Of a DNA stretch of 64,000 nt, positions 8,890 through 17,699 are shown one piece after another. Each line of letters begins with the position of its first letter. Within the stretch, counting starts at the first letter, position 1. Location: the NCBI RefSeq assembly GCF_027627475.1, contig NZ_CP115484.1, forward strand, positions 1,425,501 through 1,489,500, read 5' to 3'. Below the pieces are notes generated by a model. It saw only the letters and a program-made list of their open reading frames with translations. It was not told where the DNA came from and did not search any database. A program made the translations under genes and the position numbers. This DNA comes from Paenibacillus sp. SYP-B4298 (lineage in GTDB: Bacteria > Bacillota > Bacilli > Paenibacillales > Paenibacillaceae).

Positions 8890-9855
8890 ATGCATGCATT
8901 TATAGTTAGGCCGCCGATGTATCATTCCTTCGAGAACGAGGAGGAGCAGTTGGAGCAGTGCAAGGAATGGGGGCTGCTGTCGGACAAGGCGGCGAAGATC
9001 AAGGCGTATGCGTATAAGGGCAGCGGGTTGAACCTCCCCTGTACAATCGTTGGTTATGTGGACAAGATGACCGCTGTAATTGCCTTTGAGAATGGAGAGC
9101 TGCATTGCATCCATCCTTCCTATCTGAAGGAGATGCAGGCGTCCGGTTACGGACAGCGTGTTTCGTACACTGCGGAAGCGCTGGCTGTGGAGGATGATGG
9201 CGAGAGCGATGCGGCCCGCGCGGAGAACGATCAGACGGGCAGTGAGGGGATCGTCAGCGGGAGTGACAAGGGGGCATCGGAGCAGACGGAGCTGGAGCAG
9301 GTGACCTTTGAGGAGCTGTTGCCTGTAGGGGATGCAGCCTTAGATGACAGCGGTCATTCGGGGGGAGTGGAGCTGAACGAGACAGCGTCTGCAAGTATAG
9401 GTGGGGAGCAAGCCCATGCGGGTCATGGGACGTTGCATGCTGCTGAGGAGGCGGAGGAGCCGCGCCAGCTTGTGCTTGGAGAGCTGGGAATTGAGGAGAA
9501 GACGCCTGTGCCGGCGAAGGCAGCCAAGGAGAAGCAGCCCCGCAAGGTCAAGCTCAAGCTGCCAGAGGCGAAGGTGAAGATGACGGCAACCGTCAAGGAG
9601 TTCACGACGGTGCCGAATCATTTTGCTGATGCGGATGATGAAGTCATTATCTATGAGCAGGCCGCAATTACCGAGCCGGGGCAGGAGCAGGAGGTTGGCG
9701 ACGTATGGTCGAGCCACAGCGCCACGCTCAAGAAGCTGGAGCTGGAGGTCGGCGATGTCCTGACCTTCGAAGCGAAGATCGTGGCCAAGAAGCTGACCCG
9801 TCATCCTGTGCCGTATAAGATTAATAACCCTTCCAAGATGAAGAAGGAAGGCTAG
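8890..9855 (+). CDS. Unrecognised 321-residue acidic protein with disordered middle
   Basis: I do not recognise this protein. It starts at ATG 8890 with AGAAAGG upstream and lacks a signal peptide or membrane segment, so it is probably cytoplasmic. Three parts can be seen: a folded-looking N-terminal part (about 1-90, ending in ENGELHCIHPSYLKEM), a long acidic region rich in Glu, Ala, Gly and Ser (about 95-205), and a Lys-rich stretch leading to a C-terminal beta-rich domain (about 225-321). The C-terminal part contains two similar EVGDV-containing segments, ending KLELEVGDVLTFEAKIVAKKL. The bipartite build with a charged linker suggests a binding or adaptor protein, but no function can be given. 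It is transcribed alone, with terminators on both sides. Confidence 0.75.
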   Translation: MHAFIVRPPMYHSFENEEEQLEQCKEWGLLSDKAAKIKAYAYKGSGLNLPCTIVGYVDKMTAVIAFENGELHCIHPSYLKEMQASGYGQRVSYTAEALAVEDDGESDAARAENDQTGSEGIVSGSDKGASEQTELEQVTFEELLPVGDAALDDSGHSGGVELNETASASIGGEQAHAGHGTLHAAEEAEEPRQLVLGELGIEEKTPVPAKAAKEKQPRKVKLKLPEAKVKMTATVKEFTTVPNHFADADDEVIIYEQAAITEPGQEQEVGDVWSSHSATLKKLELEVGDVLTFEAKIVAKKLTRHPVPYKINNPSKMKKEG

Positions 9856-9909
9856 GGCGTGTGAGATGGATTGTGTCCCGTTAAGTGGACGGTATAGCGG
9901 CGAAGACAT

Positions 9910-9959
9910 GGCGACCTATTCCCGGTGTTTCAACGGGGGGAGGTCGCCTGATTTGTTTT
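9910..9959 (+). terminator. Probable terminator after the 321-residue protein gene
   Basis: Arms GGCGACCT (9910-9917) and AGGTCGCC (9941-9948) enclose an inner CCCGG/GGG pairing and are followed by a moderately T-rich tail. Confidence 0.6.
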
Positions 9960-10071
9960 GGAGTCTTAAAATATGGAATATTTTCATATAGAAGGTATTA
10001 TAGGAGTTGAAAGTAAATGAATTCTATTATATAATCAATATGCTAATATACTAATTATTGGGAGGTTGATT

Positions 10072-10626
10072 ATGAAACGTTTAAAGCATTTGACTATTTT
10101 ACTCGTCCTTCTTTTTGTATTTCTCTATTCAGCTAGTTTCGCTCAAGCAGCATACGGGAGTACCATAACCGTCACATCCACGCAAAATATCCCTTATGGC
10201 TGGATGATCAAGAGCTCTTCCACCTTTGCTGGCACGACGACGTACACGCTTATTGATCTGAATGGCGCACCTTACGGGGCTACTCAGAATGTAACCTCGA
10301 CGTTTAATATTCCTTCAGGATGGGTGATTAAGAGCTCCTCCACCTTTGCCGGGATAACGACCTACACCCTCCTTAATCTGAATGGTGCACCCTACGGAGC
10401 CACTCAGTCTGTAACCTCCACCTACAATATGCCTTATGGCTGGATGATCAAGAGCTCTTCTACCTTTTTGGGAACGACAACCTATACCATGGTTAATCTG
10501 AATGGTGCAGCGGTCGGCTCCACTCAGAATGTAACTTCTACATTTAATATGCCCGCAGGCTGGTTGATCAGAAGCTCCTCTACTTTTGCTGGAGTTACGA
10601 CGTATACTATTGTTAAGGCAGCTTGA
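10072..10626 (+). CDS. Secreted protein of four 40-residue tandem repeats
   Basis: This is a 184-residue exported protein. A signal peptide (about residues 1-27, ending SFAQAA) is followed by nothing but four tandem repeats of 40 residues, the last one shortened. The repeat consensus runs GATQNVTSTFNIPxGWxIKS followed by SSTFAGxTTYTLLNLNGAPY, rich in Thr and Ser and suited to a short beta-sheet module. The start is ATG 10072, with GGGAGG 6 nt upstream; a TTG two codons earlier overlaps that site. The repeats are very alike at DNA level too, pointing to recent duplication. It has its own terminator. No function is recognised; a surface or spore-coat fibre is possible. Confidence 0.8.
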   Translation: MKRLKHLTILLVLLFVFLYSASFAQAAYGSTITVTSTQNIPYGWMIKSSSTFAGTTTYTLIDLNGAPYGATQNVTSTFNIPSGWVIKSSSTFAGITTYTLLNLNGAPYGATQSVTSTYNMPYGWMIKSSSTFLGTTTYTMVNLNGAAVGSTQNVTSTFNMPAGWLIRSSSTFAGVTTYTIVKAA

Positions 10627-10639
10627 TTAAGGGGTGCAT

Positions 10640-10672
10640 AATCGGCCTTCCTACGTGGGAGGTCGATTTTTT
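10640..10672 (+). terminator. Terminator after the repeat protein gene
   Basis: The stem AATCGGCC with GGTCGATT (one G-T pair) is followed by a run of six T within 10666-10672. Confidence 0.8.
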
Positions 10673-10825
10673 GTGTCGTGTACCTGATCCATCAGAAGAT
10701 GCTTCTGCAAGAGTAAATCTCACTCCTCACTTAACATAAAATGTTATATATTTGTTAAAATTACCATTATCATCCTCTTACATTAACTGAATATTAACTA
10801 AAGATGAATATAGTATGAAAATGGC

Positions 10826-10854
10826 TTGTCCATGAAAATAATCGATGTTATAAT
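10826..10854 (+). promoter_or_regulatory. Predicted sigma-A promoter of the M28/M14 peptidase gene
   Basis: TTGTCC (10826-10831), a 17-bp spacer and a perfect TATAAT (10849-10854) are present. The 13-mer around the -10 box is identical to the one in front of the amino-acid transporter (2206-2218). Confidence 0.55.
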
Positions 10855-10873
10855 ACCTAACGTAAAGGTATAT

Positions 10874-10899
10874 TGTCGAAAGTATATTGTATACAGAAT
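10874..10899. promoter_or_regulatory. Operator candidate (GTATAC palindrome) with adjoining Spo0A-box-like heptamer
   Basis: GTATATTGTATACAG (10882-10896) repeats exactly the site at 2309-2323. It lies about 28 bp downstream of the -10 box, where a bound repressor would block transcription. Immediately before it, TGTCGAA (10874-10880) matches the Spo0A box TGNCGAA. Joint control by the GntR protein and by Spo0A is an inference. Confidence 0.45.
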
Positions 10900-11034
10900 T
10901 TGGAGCGGGATGCATCTAATACATATCGCGCCAAATTTCAGTTGACTGAGGGGGGTGCTGTTCAGCTATTTGTTTTTGCACGAAATTTGAAAGATTTGCT
11001 GAAGTATTTTACTAGTTTCTAAGGAGGTTCATGG

Positions 11035-14000
11035 ATGACCGGGAATAAATCATTCCGAAAGTTTACGTCTCTGTTTTTATCACTTCTGTTAGCCTTGTCG
11101 ATCATCACACCAAGTGTATTCGCTGAGGAGGCAGCTTCTGCTACCGAGCCAGTGTCAATGGTTGATCTTCTTCAAGAAGGGCTAATTAATCAGGATGCTG
11201 TAACGACCCCGAATACGGATGCTGAGTCGCAGCAGCCTGCTGTGGAAGAAAACGCCCAAGCAGAGGAATCGTCGGTTCTTAGAGCAGCGGCACCTGAGCT
11301 TAATGTGAAGCTTGAAGCAGGCCAACAGGGCGCGATCGCGTACCAGCATGTGCTCAAGCTGGCGAACGAGATTGGCTATCGCCCTACCGCTTCTATTGAG
11401 GAGCAGGCGGCACGCTCATATATCAAGGCTGAATTTGAAAGAATTGGTTATGAGACAAAAGTGCAAGATTTCAGTTTTACAAGAGGGAATACAACATACA
11501 ATTCCCAGAATGTGATTGCTACGAAGCCAGGGAAATCATCCAAAGTGCTTATTGTTGGCGCTCACTATGATTCTACTCATAGCGGTGCTCAGCCACGCAG
11601 CACAGGCTCTGACGATAATGCTTCTGGTGTTGGCGTAATGCTTGAAACTGCAGAAGCGGTTGCCAAGATTGAGACGCCGTATACGATCAAATTTATTGCA
11701 TTCAGTGGTGAAGAGCAAGGCAAACGCGGTTCTCTCGCTTATGCGAACGCCATGACTGCAGACGACATCGCTAATACCGTTGCTATGATTAATCTTGACA
11801 GCTTGATTGCTGGCGACAAGATGTATATTTATGGCGGCAAAGATGTGGATGGAAAAGATAATGGGTGGGTTCGTGAGCTAGGCCTTGGCATTGCCAATCA
11901 GTTGGATCTCTCACTTCAAACCAATCCGGGACTCAATCCTGAATATCCAGCGGGCACGACCGGTGACTGGAGTGACCATGATCCTTTCGAGAGAAAAGGC
12001 ATTACCATCGGCTATCTCGAAGCGACCAATTGGGAGATTGGAGATCAGGACGGCTATAATCAAACTGTAGAATATGGCGGTATCTGGCATACAACGAATG
12101 ATAATCTGGCGTTCATCTCTACTCAGTATCCAGGCCGTATCGAAGAGAGACTAAGCACATTCTCGCAAGTATTAACTGGACTGGTCCAAACGATCGGCTC
12201 CAAGGACAAGACAGCAGATGAATTGGGCAAGGAGTATACGTATGTATCCTCGATGACCGAAGAGAATACGTTGACAGCCGATGTAACTCTACCATCTCCA
12301 ACGGCGCTTCCCTCTCAATTGGTATGGACGCTTGGCGGCAAGCCGTTAAGTGCATGGGAGACCCAGACAGCTCAGAACAAAAAGCCGTATGTTACGATAG
12401 CCGATACGAAAATGAACGGCTTGACGGCTACGGTATCGCTCCAATTCGAGCTGCTCTATGGCACAGACAATCTGTCAGGAAGCGCGCTCCGCAGAGCCTA
12501 TCCGGCGATGATCGGCACGCATAAGCTGGAGGCGAAGCTGAATGATCAGACCCTGTACTCCAGAGATGTGAAGATTACGCCGTATGAGAGCTTCCGTTCC
12601 TATGACGAGATCAAGCCCGAGATTGATAAAATTACAGCAAACAAAAAAGAAGGCCGATATATCGGCTATGAAGTGCTGGGGCAATCCGTGCAGGGACGCG
12701 ACATGCATTTCTCCATTATCGCCAAGGACAAGCAATCGGTGGATAACTACTTGAAGCTGGTGCCTGAGATGATGAATGACCCGGAGGGCGTACAGGCCAA
12801 GCTGCGGAGCGGACAGCTCCAAGGGTACAAGGTTCCAATCTGGATCAACAATATTCACCCCGATGAGGCGCCAGGTGTGGATGCCATTATCGATCTGTTC
12901 AAAACATTGGCAGAGGATGATACCGTAACATTCCAGAGCGCAGGTCAATCCTTGACGCTGAATGTGGATCAGGTGCTGAATGATGTGATTTTCCTGTTGA
13001 ACTATACCCAAAATCCTGACGGTCGTGTATTGAATACGAGAGCCAATGCGAACGGCTTTGACCTGAACCGCGACAATTCCTATCAAGTTCAAGTGGAGAC
13101 GCAGATTGTGGCCCGAAACATCTCGAAATGGCTGCCTATCTCCTTCCTTGACCTTCATGGCTTCGTGAGCGGCTTCCTGATCGAGCCGTGCTCGCCGCCG
13201 CATGATCCGAACTTTGAGTATGATCTGTTCATCGATAATATGGTCGCGCAAGCTACGGCATTCGGTGAGGCGGGTATTGCGAATACCAAGATTCCGAGTT
13301 ACTTTATTCCGTATGTCAATAGTGAAAAGAAGACAGGGGATTACCAGACAGGTTGGGACGACTTCTCCCCGGCCTACACCGCCGTATTCGCGATGCATCA
13401 TGGCGCGCTGGGCTCGACCATTGAGATTCCCAAGCTGAATCAGGATTCGACCGATGCGCTCTACTACGGCATCTTGGGCGCGACCCAATACGTCATCGAG
13501 CATAAGGACGATCTGTTCTTCAATCAACTGGAGTTTTACAAGCGCGGCGTGAACAATGAGGATAACCGGAAGGTAGACGAGTATATTTTTAAAAACGGGA
13601 AAGAGGATAACTATAGAGGGAAAAATCGCACACAAAACTTCTTCCCTGAGTACTATATCATTCCTGTAGATACCAAGCTGCAAAAGAATAGACTCGAAGC
13701 CTACAAAATGGTAGAGTACCTGCTGCGTAATGGCATTAAGGTGGAGCGCACGACCAGTGAGGTCGTACTGGGGGATGTAACCTATCCTGCAGGCACTTAT
13801 ATTGTGAACATGCACCAATCATTGCGCGGATTGGCGAACATCGTGCTATCCGATGGCTCTAATGTGTCCGACTGGAACGAGATGTATGCGGAGGTCGTGC
13901 AAAACTTTGCTCAACTGCGTGGATTTGACCGTCATATTTCCCGTAAGGTTGATGGATTTAAAGGGGTCACTTCACCAGTAGCTTCCGTAACGATTCCGAC

Positions 14001-15582
14001 AACAGGGACGCTTGCACAGGGTTACTCTCATTTTGTACTGAAAAATTCGAGCAATGCGGCAACGCAGGCCGTCAATGAACTGCTGGGTGCAGGAAAGCAA
14101 GTCTTTTTTGTAACGGAAGCATCTGATACGGTGAAGGCTGGAGATTTCGTGGTCGGACGTTCTGATCTTCTGACGGTTAGCTCTAAGTATCTTCTGGATG
14201 TCGCACCACTAACCAAGGATGTCAGCGCAAAACGTCTGAAGTCGGTTGAGGTAGCAGCACCAGGCAGCGGCGCGACGAGCTTCGTACTGGATATGCTGGG
14301 CTTCAAGCGAACTTCAAGTCAAGTGAACAGCGATGTCATTGTAGACGATAGCGGTGCTGTAACGATGGATCTGGTGAAGAAAGGCAAGCCTTATATTGCC
14401 TTTGGCTGGACACCTGTCAGAAATGTAGTCGCTAATCAATTGATTCCGGGCTTGGAGCTTGATACTACATCTGAATCAACAAGAAATCCTTCTCATGAAG
14501 GATTGTTCAAGGCAAGCCTGAATCCAAGCAGCACGATTACTGGAGTGTATGACGCAGCAGATTACCTCTACTCTACAAGCAGCTTGTGGATCAGCAAGGC
14601 ACCGGAGTCTATGCAGGTGCTGGCAACAGCAAGCAACGACAGTGATTTCTATATTTCTGGATGGTGGCCCAATCATGAGCGCGCCAAAGGTCAGATTATG
14701 GGGGTCGCGACGAAACAGGATCAAACAGATGATAATCTGAATATGGTTCTGTTCGCCAATACGCTGACGAACCGTGCTCATCAGCAATATCACTTCAGAT
14801 TGTTGTCCAACTCCATCTTCACCGTCACAACCGAACGGACAGCAGTTGAAACGATAAAAGCGGAGTACACTGCGCCAACATCGCCTTACTACCCGTCAGC
14901 TCCAAGCACGCCAGTTGATTCTGGTACACCTGTTACCCCAGGTACACCAGTTGATCCGGGTACGCCAGCTAACCCTGGCACACCAGTCGATCCCGGCGTA
15001 CCGGCTAACCCAGGCACACCGTTCACTCCGGTGTTCGAGGATCTGGGGCCAGTCGCCTCGTGGGCTCAGGAAGCGATCGAGAAGCTGACCAAGGCGGGCA
15101 TCCTGAACGGGGTGGCCGAAGGCAAGTTCGCGCCGATCAAGGAAGTGACGCGCGCTGAATTCATTACGATGCTGGTGCGTTCATTCGATCTGCTCGATGT
15201 GAAAGCAACGGTAAGCTTCTCCGATGTGAGCAGCAGCGCATGGTATTATGAATATATTGCCACAGGTGTATCCAAAGGCTTGATCCAGGGCGTGGGAGGC
15301 GGCAAGTTCGATCCCAACCGCGCGATTACTCGCGAGGAGATGGCGATCATGAGCGCCAACGTGCTCAAGACGGTCAAAGGCATCACCGCGGATCATGGAG
15401 CTGCAGCACTGGCTAAGTTCTCCGATCAAGACAGCATCGCAGGCTACGCACAAGATGCGGTCGCGCTGCTGACTGAGAACAAGGTGATTAACGGCGTGAC
15501 AGCGACAACCTTCGATCCGAAGGGCATCGCCAATCGCGCACAAGCAGCAGTTATTATTGACAGAATGCTTGGCCTCGAATAA
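11035..15582 (+). CDS. Surface-anchored dual exopeptidase: M28 aminopeptidase + M14 carboxypeptidase + SLH domains
   Basis: This is a 1515-residue exported protein. A signal peptide (about 1-30) is followed by an M28 zinc aminopeptidase domain (about 95-390) with candidate ligands H177 (GAHYDS), D194 (DDNASG), E226/E227 (SGEEQG), D255 (NLDS) and H352 (WHTTND). An M14 zinc carboxypeptidase domain follows (about 520-830), with H608/E611 (IHPDEAPG), H708 (LDLHGF), R679 (FDLNRD) and candidate catalytic E797 (STIEIPK). After a long C-terminal part comes a Pro/Gly/Thr linker (about 1295-1335) and three SLH domains that bind cell-wall polymer. One polypeptide could thus trim peptides from both ends at the cell surface. 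AAGGAGG lies 7 nt before ATG 11035. It is monocistronic. Its promoter and operator copy those of the arginine-type transporter, so the released amino acids may feed that pathway. Confidence 0.88.
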   Translation: MTGNKSFRKFTSLFLSLLLALSIITPSVFAEEAASATEPVSMVDLLQEGLINQDAVTTPNTDAESQQPAVEENAQAEESSVLRAAAPELNVKLEAGQQGAIAYQHVLKLANEIGYRPTASIEEQAARSYIKAEFERIGYETKVQDFSFTRGNTTYNSQNVIATKPGKSSKVLIVGAHYDSTHSGAQPRSTGSDDNASGVGVMLETAEAVAKIETPYTIKFIAFSGEEQGKRGSLAYANAMTADDIANTVAMINLDSLIAGDKMYIYGGKDVDGKDNGWVRELGLGIANQLDLSLQTNPGLNPEYPAGTTGDWSDHDPFERKGITIGYLEATNWEIGDQDGYNQTVEYGGIWHTTNDNLAFISTQYPGRIEERLSTFSQVLTGLVQTIGSKDKTADELGKEYTYVSSMTEENTLTADVTLPSPTALPSQLVWTLGGKPLSAWETQTAQNKKPYVTIADTKMNGLTATVSLQFELLYGTDNLSGSALRRAYPAMIGTHKLEAKLNDQTLYSRDVKITPYESFRSYDEIKPEIDKITANKKEGRYIGYEVLGQSVQGRDMHFSIIAKDKQSVDNYLKLVPEMMNDPEGVQAKLRSGQLQGYKVPIWINNIHPDEAPGVDAIIDLFKTLAEDDTVTFQSAGQSLTLNVDQVLNDVIFLLNYTQNPDGRVLNTRANANGFDLNRDNSYQVQVETQIVARNISKWLPISFLDLHGFVSGFLIEPCSPPHDPNFEYDLFIDNMVAQATAFGEAGIANTKIPSYFIPYVNSEKKTGDYQTGWDDFSPAYTAVFAMHHGALGSTIEIPKLNQDSTDALYYGILGATQYVIEHKDDLFFNQLEFYKRGVNNEDNRKVDEYIFKNGKEDNYRGKNRTQNFFPEYYIIPVDTKLQKNRLEAYKMVEYLLRNGIKVERTTSEVVLGDVTYPAGTYIVNMHQSLRGLANIVLSDGSNVSDWNEMYAEVVQNFAQLRGFDRHISRKVDGFKGVTSPVASVTIPTTGTLAQGYSHFVLKNSSNAATQAVNELLGAGKQVFFVTEASDTVKAGDFVVGRSDLLTVSSKYLLDVAPLTKDVSAKRLKSVEVAAPGSGATSFVLDMLGFKRTSSQVNSDVIVDDSGAVTMDLVKKGKPYIAFGWTPVRNVVANQLIPGLELDTTSESTRNPSHEGLFKASLNPSSTITGVYDAADYLYSTSSLWISKAPESMQVLATASNDSDFYISGWWPNHERAKGQIMGVATKQDQTDDNLNMVLFANTLTNRAHQQYHFRLLSNSIFTVTTERTAVETIKAEYTAPTSPYYPSAPSTPVDSGTPVTPGTPVDPGTPANPGTPVDPGVPANPGTPFTPVFEDLGPVASWAQEAIEKLTKAGILNGVAEGKFAPIKEVTRAEFITMLVRSFDLLDVKATVSFSDVSSSAWYYEYIATGVSKGLIQGVGGGKFDPNRAITREEMAIMSANVLKTVKGITADHGAAALAKFSDQDSIAGYAQDAVALLTENKVINGVTATTFDPKGIANRAQAAVIIDRMLGLE

Positions 15583-15604
15583 GGCTGGCAGCAGCACTGT
15601 AGAC

Positions 15605-15634
15605 AGGGCGCCCCTCGGGGCGCCCTTATTCAGT
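15605..15634 (+). terminator. Terminator-like hairpin after the peptidase gene
   Basis: A 9-bp GC-rich stem (AGGGCGCCC 15605-15613 with GGGCGCCCT 15618-15626) is present. The T tract after it is weak. Confidence 0.65.
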
Positions 15635-15670
15635 TTCTTCTATAATAATGTGTCCATGCTGTAACAGTTG

Positions 15671-15700
15671 TTGACCCTGTGCCGGGGATAGAGTTATGAT
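15671..15700 (+). promoter_or_regulatory. Predicted sigma-A promoter of dinB
   Basis: TTGACC (15671-15676), an 18-bp spacer and TATGAT (15695-15700) lie just upstream of the DNA polymerase IV gene. No LexA box was noticed. Confidence 0.5.
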
Positions 15701-15734
15701 CATAGTGGACATCATACAAAGGGGATGCCTGAAC

Positions 15735-17030
15735 ATGAAGAAGTCGGTTCATGAGCATTATCCGGCAAACGGCAGGGTTATTCTGCACCTGGATATGAAT
15801 GCCTTCTATTGTTCGGTTCACGAAGCGGAAGACCCTGCAAGCTACAAGGGGGTTCCGACAGCGGTCGCCGGCAGCGTGGAGCTGCGCAAAGGAATTATTG
15901 TCACCTGCTCTTATACAGCCCGCGGGCGCGGTGTGAAGACCGGCATGACAGTGAGGGAAGGGATGCGGCTCTGTCCACAGCTTGTGCTGATCAAGCCTGA
16001 CTTTGATCTGTACCGCACCTACTCGCGTGCGTTCCTGGCGATTGCCCGGCAATATACACCGCTTGTGGAGGTCGTCTCGATCGACGAGTGCTATCTCGAT
16101 ATTACGGGCTCCAAGTCGATGGGCACGCCGCTGGAGATCGCAACGATGATTCAGTATCGCATACAGACAGAGCTTTCTCTGCCTTGCTCGATCGGTGTTG
16201 CGCCTAACAAGCTGCTGGCCAAGATTGCCAGCGATATGAAGAAGCCCAACGGGCTGACCGTGCTGCGCATTCGCGATGTGCCACGGCTGCTCTGGTCCAG
16301 GCGCTGCGATACGATCCCGGGAATCGGAAGCAAGACAGCGGACAAGCTGAGGCGGCTCAATATCATGACGCTGGGAGAACTGGCGGCTGCGGATGTGGAG
16401 CTGCTGCGCAAGCAGTTTGGCGTTGTGGGCGCTTGGCTCAAGCAGGCGGCAAGCGGGTATGATGATTCCCCAGTCAATCCCGTAAGGGAACAGCGCAAGT
16501 CAGTAGGCCATACAACAACCTTGCCCCAGGATGTGAGCGATTGGCAGGATGTGCGCCGCGTGCTGCTTAATCTTGCAGATCAGACCGGCAGGAGGCTGCG
16601 CAGACAGCAGGAGCTGGCTTCCGGTGTCCAGATTACGATCCGCACGCCGGACATGAAGACCATTACCCGCTCGACCACACTATCTGCTCCTATAGAATCG
16701 ACAGATGATATATTTAAGCATGCCTGTACGCTGTACCAGACACATTGGACCAGCGGACAGCCGATCCGGCTGCTCGGCATCACCCTCCATCAACTGAGCA
16801 AGAAGCAGGACACAGCGCTGCAGCTTGACCTGTTCAGCTACGAGGAGCAGCCGCGCAAGGAGGCCTTGACGAACACAATGGATCGGTTAAGAGACCGATT
16901 CGGCGAGGGTGCCGTGCTAACAGCCGGAATGCTAGGGGACGACCCGTCGGCGCTGATCCGCAATCGCAAGCGGCGCGGAACGTCGCTGCAGCCGGATGAT
17001 GAAGCATTTCATGTTGATGAGGAAGAATAA
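15735..17030 (+). CDS. dinB: DNA polymerase IV (Y family)
   Basis: This 431-residue translesion DNA polymerase of the DinB group has catalytic acidic residues D20 (ILHLDMNAFYCSVH) and D117/E118 (VSIDECYLDIT). The steric-gate and fingers region is in YCSVHEAEDPASYKG. A helix-hairpin-helix segment follows (TIPGIGSKTADKLRRLNI), then the little-finger domain. The C-terminal extension ends in acidic residues (DDEAFHVDEEE) rather than a clear clamp motif; QLDLF at about residue 373 is the likely beta-clamp-binding motif. The start at ATG 15735 has AAAGGGGAT upstream; a start 13 codons earlier would overlap the -10 box. A ferredoxin gene follows 42 nt later with its own ribosome binding site. Confidence 0.9.
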   Translation: MKKSVHEHYPANGRVILHLDMNAFYCSVHEAEDPASYKGVPTAVAGSVELRKGIIVTCSYTARGRGVKTGMTVREGMRLCPQLVLIKPDFDLYRTYSRAFLAIARQYTPLVEVVSIDECYLDITGSKSMGTPLEIATMIQYRIQTELSLPCSIGVAPNKLLAKIASDMKKPNGLTVLRIRDVPRLLWSRRCDTIPGIGSKTADKLRRLNIMTLGELAAADVELLRKQFGVVGAWLKQAASGYDDSPVNPVREQRKSVGHTTTLPQDVSDWQDVRRVLLNLADQTGRRLRRQQELASGVQITIRTPDMKTITRSTTLSAPIESTDDIFKHACTLYQTHWTSGQPIRLLGITLHQLSKKQDTALQLDLFSYEEQPRKEALTNTMDRLRDRFGEGAVLTAGMLGDDPSALIRNRKRRGTSLQPDDEAFHVDEEE

Positions 17031-17036
17031 TTCTGA

Positions 17037-17309
<273 letters not shown>

Positions 17310-17340
17310 TCTTGCACGATTGAAATAGATGATGTGTTGG

Positions 17341-17377
17341 AATCCCTGGACGCTGGCAAGGCGTACCGGGGATTTTT
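17341..17377 (+). terminator. Terminator after ferredoxin gene
   Basis: AATCCCTGG pairs with CCGGGGATT (one T-G pair) and is followed by seven T. Confidence 0.85.
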
Positions 17378-17462
17378 TTGCGTAGAGGAGGGTGGAAGGA
17401 TATGACGCTGTAGCTAGAGGACATCACGGATTCCAATCACAGAGCGATTACTGGAAGCCAGT

Positions 17463-17622
17463 CGCCCCATAAGGGCGTTCAGGGCAGACGCGGGGAGGGA
17501 TGAGGTTATTTCTAAGCTCTACTACTAAAGTGGTAGAGCTTTCCCGAAGGTGATTTTCGCTCAGAGCTGACATTATGATGTGAACTGTACAGGCCGGAAC
17601 ACCTCCAGAAGGTGTATTTTTT
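17463..17622 (+). ncRNA. Possible structured leader RNA or small RNA with its own terminator
   Basis: The 390-bp stretch between ferredoxin and cyclase holds no convincing gene but has three successive hairpins: CGCCC/GGGCG (17463-17477), a 9-bp AAGCTCTAC/GTAGAGCTT stem (17514-17541) and a terminator ACACCT/AGGTGT followed by a T run (17599-17622). The cyclase start lies 78 nt later. This is the layout of a leader with transcription attenuation or of a free-standing small RNA. It matches no riboswitch class I know. Confidence 0.3.
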
Positions 17623-17699
17623 GTAAGTTGTATTGCCAATGTCAGAAATGGTGCACTAGAATAAGAGAAAGGTGGCATACATAGAAAGGGAGGAACCAG

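Noticed and set aside
12475-13818. A 447-codon open frame on the minus strand inside the peptidase gene
   Set aside because: It is fully covered by a strong plus-strand gene with clear domains. The minus-strand protein has odd composition and no known motif.
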